A stretch of 64,000 nucleotides of DNA. It comes from Bacteroidota bacterium (GTDB lineage: Bacteria > Bacteroidota > Bacteroidia > Flavobacteriales_D > Sanyastnellaceae). Position 1 is the stretch's first letter, and every line of letters starts with the position of its first letter. Both the position numbers and the translations under genes were made by a program. Below the pieces are notes generated by a model. The model was not told the DNA's origin, did not search any database, and saw only the letters and a list, made by a program, of their open reading frames with translations. Of the stretch, positions 25,120 to 32,622 are shown one piece after another. The stretch lies in contig JAQBTQ010000005.1 of NCBI GenBank assembly GCA_027624855.1, positions 1-64,000 on the forward strand, given 5' to 3'.

Positions 25120-26003
25120 AGACTCTCGGCCATCCGTTCAATGGCTGCATCTGAATCATCGTGATTGAGTCCAGTGGGTGGACCCCACGGCGTTGGATTG
25201 ATGTCAACCACATATATTTTTTCGGAACCGGCATCGCGCAATACATCCAGTTCGGCGTAGTCTATCCCCATGATGCGGTTTAAACGCGCAATGGAATCGA
25301 TTTCTGTTTCGGAAAAACAGCCCTGATCATTGAGCAGCAGCACTTCACACGTTTCATTCGTGAATCGTTCACTCGCTCGTTTGAATTTTTGATAAATCAC
25401 AGGGATTTCTCCATGAATCCAAACGACTCGGTAGTCGAAAAATCGTCCGTCTTCTGTTCGATTATCAATGTTGATTTGGTAAACCGAATCATTGTTTATG
25501 GTATCCTGACCGATGGGTCCATTGATAATTTTCCCGTCATGTTGGGCATTCAGGTCACTTTTCACCACCATTGGTCCTTGATGAACCAAAGGGTCTACTG
25601 AGATCCCGTATCCAAATGCTTGGTAATGCGCGTTTTCTAATGTTTGCTTTCGGATGTCGGAGCAATGGTGGTTCAACCAAGTCTCCAATCTCATGATTGG
25701 GGGAGGATTGAATTGTTGTCCTTTTTCTGTTGAATCTGCAAACCGGATTCCTCCAATTTTTTGATTCCGAGGGTGGTTGGTGATTTCCCATCCCAGCCTT
25801 CTCGCCATTTTGTGTAAGGCCGTCCTTTTAGAAGGCATTTCTGGCCATACCAAAAGAACTGGAGGACGCTTGAGTTGAAGCAACAGCTGACAACCCATCC
25901 ATAGCGTGTGATGAATTTGCTTGAGAAATCGCTCGACGAAGGGTCGCTTGCTCCCGTAATCGGCCCATCCAGCGAACAATTTTCTCTGATTCAAGGCTGC
26001 CAT
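25089..26003 (-). CDS. ATP-grasp-like protein of unknown function
   Basis: A 304-residue protein that I cannot assign to a named enzyme. The C-terminal half reads like an ATP-grasp fold: YRVVWIHGEIPVIYQK, then GIDYAELDVLRD and YVVDINPTPWGPP, which match the acidic metal-binding strand and the final D-x-N motif of that superfamily. The N-terminal half has a nucleotide- or substrate-like segment (PVLLVWPEMPSKRTAL). ATG 26003 (MAALNQRKLF) is preferred; an ATG at 26057 would overlap nth by 67 bp. It is downstream of nth and DUF6702 in one minus-strand unit and overlaps thrC at the other end. Such orphans ligate amino acids or modify small molecules or peptides; the substrate is unknown. Confidence 0.65.
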   Translation of the reverse strand: MAALNQRKLFAGWADYGSKRPFVERFLKQIHHTLWMGCQLLLQLKRPPVLLVWPEMPSKRTALHKMARRLGWEITNHPRNQKIGGIRFADSTEKGQQFNPPPIMRLETWLNHHCSDIRKQTLENAHYQAFGYGISVDPLVHQGPMVVKSDLNAQHDGKIINGPIGQDTINNDSVYQINIDNRTEDGRFFDYRVVWIHGEIPVIYQKFKRASERFTNETCEVLLLNDQGCFSETEIDSIARLNRIMGIDYAELDVLRDAGSEKIYVVDINPTPWGPPTGLNHDDSDAAIERMAESLQRAFLESNK

Positions 26004-26638
26004 TTTCTTATTTCTGTTGAACGACCGCACTGCCTGAGCAGGAAGTCTTTTTCCCATTTCAGCCCCCTGGCCGGACTGTATTCGCGTCCGTAAAAAATGA
26101 TTTGAAGATGCAGATCATTCCATCGACTCTCAGGAAAAAGGCGCTTGGCATCACGTTCTGTTTGTTCGACGTTTTTGCCATTGGATAATCCCCAGCGGTA
26201 CATCAATCGATGGATGTGGGTATCCACCGGAAATGAAGGGACACCAAAGGCCTGAGCCATGACCACTGATGCTGTTTTATGGCCTACACCAGGGAGATTT
26301 TCCAACTCCTCAAAAGATTGAGGAACCACTCCGGCATGTTCTTCGATGAGCATCTCCGATAATCGATGGATGTTTTTTGATTTGGCTGGAGACAATCCAC
26401 ATGGTCGAATGATGGATCGGATGGTTTCTACTTCCAACTTTACCATTTTTTCTGGAGTGGAGGCTGCTGAGAACAATGCTGGGGTGATGAGGTTGACGCG
26501 CTCGTCGGTGCATTGAGCTGAAAGCAGCACCGCAATGAGCAATGTGTAAGGATCAGAGTGGTCCAATGGAACTGGCGGATCAGGATAAAGCCGCTGAAGT
26601 TCATCCATGATGTATTGGACCTTTTCAGTTTTAGTCAT
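25991..26638 (-). CDS. nth: Endonuclease III family DNA glycosylase lacking the Fe-S cysteines
   Basis: A base-excision repair glycosylase/AP lyase of 215 residues. The helix-hairpin-helix LPGVGHKTASVVMAQ holds the catalytic Lys121, and FPVDTHIHRL holds Asp139. The C-terminal loop that in E. coli Nth carries four cysteines binding [4Fe-4S] reads GREYSPARGLKWEKDF...QCGRS here: only one Cys remains, so the cluster is predicted to be absent. ATG 26638 is chosen (MTKTEKVQYIMDELQRLYP); ATG 26674 would overlap the upstream gene further. Middle gene of a three-gene unit with 8- and 13-bp overlaps. Confidence 0.9.
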   Translation of the reverse strand: MTKTEKVQYIMDELQRLYPDPPVPLDHSDPYTLLIAVLLSAQCTDERVNLITPALFSAASTPEKMVKLEVETIRSIIRPCGLSPAKSKNIHRLSEMLIEEHAGVVPQSFEELENLPGVGHKTASVVMAQAFGVPSFPVDTHIHRLMYRWGLSNGKNVEQTERDAKRLFPESRWNDLHLQIIFYGREYSPARGLKWEKDFLLRQCGRSTEIRKWQP

Positions 26639-27167
26639 CTTGGCTGAATTTAACGCGTTGACTTGGGTCTTCACAGGTTAACCAATGTCGACCTGACGCC
26701 TCCGGTGTTTCAGTGGCTGCCTCATTGACTTGATCCTCGAATAACTCACAAAATCCATCGCTCCAAAGAATAATTTCATTTTCGATTGAAGTAGGGTCTG
26801 ATTCGATGTACAAGTAGGTGATATCGTAGTCAACTTCCTTTCCAACATAATGAAGAGTCAATGGAACGAGTTCAGCGTCCATGATTTTCCAATGTGACAT
26901 GAAATAGCGAGCAATGTGGCTATCTGAGTCTGGATGTTCCAGTTCGTCACCAAGCCGCCATTTAAAGCTTTCGTTGCTGGTTTTTGACAAAGCCAATTCT
27001 AAATCATCTGTGAACACCCTTAGAATACCTTGCCACGTGTTTGATTGTGCGTTCCATTCCCAAGACATTCGGCTGTAATGGAAGTCATGGATTAAATTCG
27101 ATGAATGCATGGCCGTATGGGTCAGCATTGTGAACAACATGGAGGCAATGAGCACAGGGAAACGCAT
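26631..27167 (-). CDS. DUF6702 family exported protein
   Basis: A 178-residue protein of a Bacteroidota family of unknown function. A signal peptide (MRFPVLIASMLFTMLTHTAM) precedes the family pattern: an HDFHYSRMSWEWN start, ILRVFTDDLELAL and a C-terminal domain around LTLHYVGKEVDYDITYLYIE. It heads a minus-strand unit with nth and the ATP-grasp-like gene, and is divergent from nrnA by only 33 bp. The C-terminal tail (about 150-178) is polar with no further domain. Function unknown. Confidence 0.75.
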   Translation of the reverse strand: MRFPVLIASMLFTMLTHTAMHSSNLIHDFHYSRMSWEWNAQSNTWQGILRVFTDDLELALSKTSNESFKWRLGDELEHPDSDSHIARYFMSHWKIMDAELVPLTLHYVGKEVDYDITYLYIESDPTSIENEIILWSDGFCELFEDQVNEAATETPEASGRHWLTCEDPSQRVKFSQDD

Positions 27168-27200
27168 GGAACAAAATTATGACGTGGTAAATTGCAAAGC

Positions 27201-28247
27201 ATGAAAGGATCAGTAAACTTATTGGAATCTGCATCCAAGCAGATGATCACCAATGAGGCTCGGCAATGCTGGGACGAAATGCAATCCATGGATAACATTG
27301 TAGTTACCGCTCATCGCTCACCCGATGGAGATGCAGTAGGCTCATTGCTGGGACTTTTGAATCATCTGCGAGAAGCGGGATTGAATGCAATGGGTATACT
27401 GCCTGATCGATTTCCTTCATTTTTGTCATGGATGCCGGGCTTGGAACATGTGTTAATCCATGATGAAAGTCCACAGGCTGCTAATGCGTTGCTGATGAAT
27501 GCTGACGCAATTTGGTGTCTTGATTTTAACGGCCCTAGTCGCACCGGTAAGATGGAAACAACGTTGCGCAATGCTCCGGCAAAAAAATGGGTGGTTGATC
27601 ACCATCAAAATCCAGAAGAATTTGCCGATCGGTTGTTTTCGAACCCCGATTGTGGTTCGACTTGCGAGTTAATTTTTGATTTAATTCTGGGCTGGGGACA
27701 ATTGGATGAGCTCTCATTAAATGCAGCAAAGTGCTTGTATACTGGAATCATGACCGATACGGGTTCGTTCCGATATGCCTCCGTTACGGAGCATACGCAT
27801 TTGATCTTGGCCCACTTCCTAAACAAAGGCTTATCCCAAGCAGAAATTCACGAATGGGTCTTTGATCAACAATCTTTAAATCGGGTAAGGCTTCAAGCCT
27901 ATGCGATAAGCAGTAGGTTGCGCGTTTGGATGGATAAAGGAGTCGGAATGATTGGTTTGACCAAGGATGATTTAGAGCGTTTTGGATACCAAGCCGGTGA
28001 CACCGAGGGTATTGTAAATTCAATTTTGGCAATTGAAGGAGTTAAGCTGGCAATTTTTGCCAAGGAATCAGAAGGTCGAATTAAAATGAGTTTGAGGTCA
28101 GTTGGTGAAATCAATGTGCGGGATCTTGCTTCAAAGTACTTCAATGGTGGAGGCCACATCCATGCAGCTGGTGGAGTTTTTGAATCGAATTCCATGGAAG
28201 TGTTGGTTTCATACATCGAGGAAAGCATCATTGGTCAATCACATTAA
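27201..28247 (+). CDS. nrnA: DHH/DHHA1 phosphoesterase, NrnA-like (oligoribonuclease / pAp phosphatase)
   Basis: A 348-residue cytoplasmic phosphoesterase. The DHH domain motifs are VTAHRSPDGDAVGS, WCLDFNG, VDHHQNPEEFAD and TDTGSFRYASVT, which bind two Mn ions; the DHHA1 domain ends with FNGGGHIHAAGG. Members degrade short oligoribonucleotides and dephosphorylate 3'-phosphoadenosine 5'-phosphate. ATG 27201 is taken; an in-frame TTG at 27192 is possible. It is followed at 13 bp by the FKBP-like lipoprotein gene. Confidence 0.9.
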   Translation: MKGSVNLLESASKQMITNEARQCWDEMQSMDNIVVTAHRSPDGDAVGSLLGLLNHLREAGLNAMGILPDRFPSFLSWMPGLEHVLIHDESPQAANALLMNADAIWCLDFNGPSRTGKMETTLRNAPAKKWVVDHHQNPEEFADRLFSNPDCGSTCELIFDLILGWGQLDELSLNAAKCLYTGIMTDTGSFRYASVTEHTHLILAHFLNKGLSQAEIHEWVFDQQSLNRVRLQAYAISSRLRVWMDKGVGMIGLTKDDLERFGYQAGDTEGIVNSILAIEGVKLAIFAKESEGRIKMSLRSVGEINVRDLASKYFNGGGHIHAAGGVFESNSMEVLVSYIEESIIGQSH

Positions 28248-28260
28248 AAAGGCCTTGGTA

Positions 28261-29268
28261 ATGCGCATCCAATTCCCAGTTCTCAAGGTGATAGTGCTTG
28301 TGTTGGGGTCTATTTTGGTCGTGGGTTGTGCGGACCAAACCGAGAAAGAAGTACCCAGAAAACCGATGTCGAAGCAAGAATTAATTGAATTCAACCGACT
28401 AAAGGTTTCTAGAGAGAATGAGTTTCTAACTGAGATTTCGCGTTCATGGCAATTGGATGGTTTGCCCCATTATTTTGAATCAAATACGGGATTGCGAATT
28501 TGGTCGAAGGAGTCTGTGGACTCTCTTAAAACTTGTGTTGACGAGGGGGCGGAGGTATGCTGGGCAGGGACATTGATGTTGATGGATTCCACAATTCTCA
28601 TGGAGTGGACGCGAGATGCCCCCTTGTGTTTTCAGTGGAATCGCTCAGATTGGCCGGCAGGTTTTCATGAATTAGCTCAATACGCATGCACAGGGGATCA
28701 AATTCGCTGTTTGGTTCCAACTTACTTGGGATGGGGGCTGACTGGATGGTCGCCCATTGTACCTCCAGAATCCATATTGATGTTGGATATTGAACCCATT
28801 GGATTGGAAGTCAGTTCTCAACAAACCATGGATGATGCGGGCATGAGTTGGAACACCATGTTGGATTTATTTGAAATGGAAGATTGGCGGGGATTTTCAA
28901 ATGGGACGTGGATTAGAAATCCTCAATTGGCGGCGTCTCCGTGTCTGGCATGGTTTGAATCCAATGAACTTTTCTCTGATTTGCCAGTTCGATATGCGAT
29001 CGAATTGCGCACGTTTCGATTGGATGCACAATCGAAGTCACCTGTTGATTTAGGTCTTACAAAATGGGAATTTCAAGCCGAGGATCAAGGGCAATTGGTT
29101 CCGGCATTGAATGAGTTAATCACTCAATACCCCCAGGCCCAAAAATGGGAATGTTGGTGCCCGGCGAATAGGGTTTATGGTTCGGAGGGATTGCCTTCTA
29201 TTGGGATCAGTTCAAGTGATGTTGTCGGATTTCAGTTCACCCTGAGTCAGGCGTCTGCCGGGGTTTGA
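28261..29268 (+). CDS. FKBP-like lipoprotein (GldI-like), two FKBP-type halves
   Basis: A predicted lipoprotein of 335 residues: a hydrophobic signal ends in the lipobox LVVGCAD (Cys near 22). A frame opening at 28102 overlaps nrnA and buries the signal, so ATG 28261 is chosen. The first half (~60-190) ends with PTYLGWGLTGW followed by IVPPESILMLDIE, the FKBP-type prolyl isomerase strand-loop pattern. The second half (~230-335) repeats a weaker version ending CPANRVYGSEGLPSIG then SSDVVGFQFTL. Active-site aromatics are only partly recognisable. GldI, an FKBP lipoprotein of gliding/T9SS bacteria, is the closest named analogue; assignment is tentative. Likely a periplasmic or outer-membrane folding factor. 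Confidence 0.65.
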   Translation: MRIQFPVLKVIVLVLGSILVVGCADQTEKEVPRKPMSKQELIEFNRLKVSRENEFLTEISRSWQLDGLPHYFESNTGLRIWSKESVDSLKTCVDEGAEVCWAGTLMLMDSTILMEWTRDAPLCFQWNRSDWPAGFHELAQYACTGDQIRCLVPTYLGWGLTGWSPIVPPESILMLDIEPIGLEVSSQQTMDDAGMSWNTMLDLFEMEDWRGFSNGTWIRNPQLAASPCLAWFESNELFSDLPVRYAIELRTFRLDAQSKSPVDLGLTKWEFQAEDQGQLVPALNELITQYPQAQKWECWCPANRVYGSEGLPSIGISSSDVVGFQFTLSQASAGV

Positions 29269-29277
29269 ACGATTTGC

Positions 29278-29982
29278 TCAGTTTCCTATTACAAAAAGGC
29301 AGGGTCGTTTATCCAAATCTGGTTTTGGCCCATTTTTCCAATCGCCGATTGCCTGCGAACGGATCCACTCTGATTCCAATGTGAGGTCCACTGCAATACA
29401 TAATTGTTGATCGGGACCGATTCGCTCAAGGCATTCTTGAAATGCTTGTTGATTGCGATAGGGTGGTTCCATGAAAATTTGGGTTTCTTTTCTCCTTTGC
29501 ATTCCTTCTCGCATTTCCTTCCATATTCGGTCTCGGATGCCTCGGTCCCTTGGTAGATAACCTTTAAAAGCGAATTGTTGACCATTCATGCCAGATGCCA
29601 TTAAGGCCAATAGAATGGAACTTGGTCCGACATGCGGACGCACGGTCCAACCGGAATTATGCGCCATGCGCACAGCTGCTGCTCCTGGATCGGCCACTCC
29701 AGGCGCACCTGCATCGGAAATTAGAGCAATGTCTGAATCCGATTTAAACCATTGAATCAGATCAATGAGGTCTTGTGGATCGGTATGTTCGTTCAGTAAG
29801 AAGCTTTCCTTTTCTTGTGGGCTAACATCGGGAAAAGCATCCTTGAGCAGTCGTCGAGCAAATCTTTCACTTTCTACAATCATTCGAGGACAAGCGTTCA
29901 AGGCACTCAAGGCAGAGGCGGGAATGCTCTCCATGGGATTTCGACTGCCCAGGGTATTTGGTATGAGGTGAAGTGTCGGCAT
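29278..29982 (-). CDS. RsmI-like tetrapyrrole-methylase family SAM methyltransferase
   Basis: A 234-residue SAM-dependent methyltransferase of the tetrapyrrole methylase/RsmI fold. LISDAGAPGVADPGA (about 96-110) is the RsmI-type SAM-binding segment, with VGPSSILLALMASGM and FAFKGYLPRD after it. True RsmI (2'-O-methylation of C1402 in 16S rRNA) is ~280 residues and begins with a TPIGNL motif; here the N-terminus reads LHLIPNTLGS and the C-terminal domain is absent, so this is the short Bacteroidota paralogue and its target is not certain. It is third in a dnaA - phosphatase - methylase run with 4-7 bp gaps. Confidence 0.85.
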   Translation of the reverse strand: MPTLHLIPNTLGSRNPMESIPASALSALNACPRMIVESERFARRLLKDAFPDVSPQEKESFLLNEHTDPQDLIDLIQWFKSDSDIALISDAGAPGVADPGAAAVRMAHNSGWTVRPHVGPSSILLALMASGMNGQQFAFKGYLPRDRGIRDRIWKEMREGMQRRKETQIFMEPPYRNQQAFQECLERIGPDQQLCIAVDLTLESEWIRSQAIGDWKNGPKPDLDKRPCLFVIGN

Positions 29983-29989
29983 ATTTCAA

Positions 29990-30436
29990 TTAATCATGCA
30001 GATTTGACCAAGAATTGATCCACTCTGCCGCTGCTTGGTCAAGCATTTCATAGACCAATTGAAATCCATTATTGCCTCCATAGTAGGGGTCAGGTACATC
30101 GCTATTTTCGATGAACAGGCTCACCTTGGCGCGCCCAACTCCCAATGATTTCACATCCTTTAGATTTTGTCGGTCCATTACCAAAATGAAGTCGAAGAGT
30201 TGTAAATCCTCTCGATTCAACGCCCTTGATTTTTGCTTTGAGATGTCGAATCCGTGAAGGCTCATGATTTGGACGCTCCGCGAATCCGGGGGCTCGCCTT
30301 GGTGCCATCCCGAAGTGCCAGCGGAGTCAACATAAAGGGAAAGTCCTGCTCGATGCGCGTGCTGCCGAAGTAGTTCTTCTCCTATGGGGGATCTGCAAAT
30401 GTTCCCGAGGCAGACGACCAATGCCCGCAGACTCAT
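29990..30436 (-). CDS. Low-molecular-weight protein-tyrosine phosphatase
   Basis: A 148-residue phosphatase. The catalytic P-loop VCLGNICRSP (Cys9, Arg15) is at the N-terminus and the general acid lies in SDVPDPYYGG near residue 116. Full length. It acts on protein phosphotyrosine or possibly small phosphorylated substrates. Encoded 4 bp after dnaA and 7 bp before the methylase gene. Confidence 0.93.
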   Translation of the reverse strand: MSLRALVVCLGNICRSPIGEELLRQHAHRAGLSLYVDSAGTSGWHQGEPPDSRSVQIMSLHGFDISKQKSRALNREDLQLFDFILVMDRQNLKDVKSLGVGRAKVSLFIENSDVPDPYYGGNNGFQLVYEMLDQAAAEWINSWSNLHD

Positions 30437-30440
30437 GGAA

Positions 30441-31883
30441 TCAGTGAATGGCCAGTTTTTTCTCTAAGTCCTCGAGGTACTTTCGGAAATGCTTGTCGGT
30501 CTCCTGGAGGTTATTGACGGTACGGCAAGCGTGCAAGACAGTGGCGTGATCTTTTCCTCCACAATGCAGTCCGATATTGGCCAATGAACTCTTGGTCATT
30601 TTCTTCGAAAAGTACATGGCGATTTGTCGAGCCTGAACGATTTCGCGTTTTCGCGTTTTAGATTTCAACAATTCCAGTGGCAGGTCGAAGTAATCACATA
30701 CCACTTTTTGGATGTAATCAATGCTCACTTCTCTTGCTGTATTCTTGACAAACTTGTCAATCATTTGCTTAGCAAGCTCCAATGTGATGGCCTTTTTGTT
30801 TAGGCTGCTTTGTGCAATCAGTGAAATCAATGCACCCTCCAATTCTCGCACGTTCGATGTGATGCTGTATGCGAGGTATTCCACAACTTCTCGTGGAAGC
30901 TCAATTCCATCGGCATACATCATCTTCTCCAAAATGGCCATGCGCGTCTCCAACGAAGGAACTTGTAAATCCGCACTCAAGCCCCATTTAAAACGGCTGA
31001 GCAAGCGTTGTTCCATTCCTTGCATTTCTACAGGTGGTTTGTCGCTCGTAAGGACGATTTGTTTTCCCGTTTGATGCAGGTGATTGAAAATGTGGAAGAA
31101 GACATCTTGCGTCTTTTCCTTTCCGCTGAAAAATTGAACGTCGTCAATCAGAAGGACATCGACCATCTGATAAAAGTGACTGAAGTCATTCACCGAATTG
31201 TTTCGAACAGCATCAATGAACTGATGGGTGAATTTTTCAGAGCTCACATAAAGAACCGTCAATTCGGGATTGCGTTCTTTTATTTCGAGCCCAATGGCAT
31301 GTGCCAAATGGGTTTTACCCAACCCTGTCGAACCATAAATCAACAAGGGGTTGAATGAAGTGCCACCGGGCTTATTAGCGACCGCAAACCCAGCTGACCG
31401 TGCGAGGCGATTGCATTCACCTTCAATGAATTGGCCAAAATTGTAATTCGGATTAAGGTTTGAATCAATATTCAATTTCCTTAGGCCTGGTATAACAAAA
31501 GGATTTTTTATTGGAGTCTCATGAATTCCAACACTCAATGGGATGGCAGGGTTGTGGGTAGCTTGACGATTGGCCATGGGCACCTTTACCGAGTAGGGAC
31601 TGGCAGTAGCTGTTCCGCTTGTTCCGCTGTTTTCCATGATGATGCTGTACTCAAGACGAGCATCGGGACCCAATTCTTTGTGGATCGTTTTGCTGAGTAA
31701 TTGGATGTAATGCTCTTCGAGCCACTCGTAGAAAAACTGGGAAGGAACTTGAATCGTCAAGACTTGATTTTCTAATTTCAAAGCCTTGATGGGGGTGAAC
31801 CAAGTTTTGAACGCTTGGCTGCTGATGTTGTCTTTTATAATCGCTAGGCAGTTGTTCCAAATGGTCAAGTGGTCTTGGCTCAT
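30441..31883 (-). CDS. dnaA: Chromosomal replication initiator protein DnaA
   Basis: A 480-residue AAA+ initiator that binds DnaA boxes and opens oriC. Domain I begins MSQDHLTIWNNCLAII; the AAA+ domain has Walker A YGSTGLGKTHLAHAI and Walker B VLLIDDVQFFSGK; the sensor region is NVRELEGALISL; the C-terminal DNA-binding domain ends with GGKDHATVLHACRTV, the DnaA signature. ATG 31883 is chosen because DnaA domain I starts there; an in-frame ATG at 31940 adds 19 residues of unlikely sequence. It heads the unit with the phosphatase and methylase genes. The AT-rich upstream gap shows no cluster of TTATCCACA boxes. Confidence 0.97.
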   Translation of the reverse strand: MSQDHLTIWNNCLAIIKDNISSQAFKTWFTPIKALKLENQVLTIQVPSQFFYEWLEEHYIQLLSKTIHKELGPDARLEYSIIMENSGTSGTATASPYSVKVPMANRQATHNPAIPLSVGIHETPIKNPFVIPGLRKLNIDSNLNPNYNFGQFIEGECNRLARSAGFAVANKPGGTSFNPLLIYGSTGLGKTHLAHAIGLEIKERNPELTVLYVSSEKFTHQFIDAVRNNSVNDFSHFYQMVDVLLIDDVQFFSGKEKTQDVFFHIFNHLHQTGKQIVLTSDKPPVEMQGMEQRLLSRFKWGLSADLQVPSLETRMAILEKMMYADGIELPREVVEYLAYSITSNVRELEGALISLIAQSSLNKKAITLELAKQMIDKFVKNTAREVSIDYIQKVVCDYFDLPLELLKSKTRKREIVQARQIAMYFSKKMTKSSLANIGLHCGGKDHATVLHACRTVNNLQETDKHFRKYLEDLEKKLAIH

Positions 31884-32214
31884 GGTCTTGGGTCTGGAGG
31901 TCAAGTTGTAGTAAAATGGTGTTGCTTTTGACTTTCTCAAACTTCACGTTGTTCGAATTCGAAAGCGTGTGCAAGATTCTGATAAACTCTCGGAAAAAAA
32001 AATGAAAAGGGTCTTGACTTTTTAATTTTTTCTTTTCCTGAAACTCGGCGTATAAAATTCAGATTTGCTCAACAGTATAATATTACGCTTTAAAATAATT
32101 TATATATCTCATAGGGCTGAAATTGAGTGTTTTATAGAAATGCATATTGATAACTTTTATGATCCCAGAAGTTCTAACGGTTTGATCAAGTAAATTCACG
32201 TTTATTCAATTTTT
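31884..32214. other. AT-rich intergenic region between divergent dnaA and thioesterase genes
   Basis: About 330 bp without a gene, strikingly AT-rich from 31985 to 32160 (runs such as TTTTTAATTTTTTCTTTT and AATAATTTATATATC). It must hold the promoters of both divergent genes. I found no perfect TAnnTTTG on either strand, no DnaA-box cluster and no terminator hairpin, so an origin role is not supported from motifs alone. Confidence 0.6.
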
Positions 32215-32622
32215 ATGGTTCATAACTACCAGATACGGGTGAGGTACTCCGATACCGATCAAATGAAGCGATTGCATCATGCTGCTTATGTAGAATATCT
32301 TGAGGTCGTTCGGATAGAAATGCTCAGGGACATTGGGTATTCTTATGCCAATCTAGAAAAATCCGGTTACCTGTTGCCAGTAATTAAGCTGAACCTCGAA
32401 TACCTCGGTCCAGCGGTTTTTGATGATGTCATTGAATTTCAAACTGAATTAAAGTCATCGAGTGCTATCCGATTGGAGTTCAGATCGGTCTTAACCGTAA
32501 ATGATAATGCAGTGGCCAGAGCAGGGGTGGAATTGGTTTGTCTCGACGCACAATCTGGCAAACCAAGAAAACTACCTGAAGCGATGTTGCTTCACTTGCA
32601 TTCTTTGTCAATGGATGATTGA
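32215..32622 (+). CDS. Acyl-CoA thioesterase, 4HBT/YbgC family
   Basis: A 135-residue hot-dog-fold thioesterase. The N-terminal IRVRYSDTDQMKRLHHAAYVEYLE pattern carries the catalytic Asp (in YSDTD) of the 4-hydroxybenzoyl-CoA/YbgC group, although the usual MG-x-xYHxNY is varied to MKRLHHAAY. It hydrolyses acyl-CoA thioesters in the cytoplasm; the substrate is unknown. It is alone on the plus strand, and its last 31 bp overlap the 3' end of the opposing glycosyltransferase gene. Confidence 0.87.
   Translation: MVHNYQIRVRYSDTDQMKRLHHAAYVEYLEVVRIEMLRDIGYSYANLEKSGYLLPVIKLNLEYLGPAVFDDVIEFQTELKSSSAIRLEFRSVLTVNDNAVARAGVELVCLDAQSGKPRKLPEAMLLHLHSLSMDD

Noticed and set aside
28102-28260. Upstream extension of the FKBP-like gene
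   Set aside because: It overlaps nrnA in another frame and would place the lipobox signal sequence in the middle of the protein.
31884-32214. AT-rich gap upstream of dnaA as a replication origin
   Set aside because: No cluster of TTATCCACA-like boxes was found on either strand, and Bacteroidota origins are often not next to dnaA. GC-skew analysis of the full chromosome would be needed.
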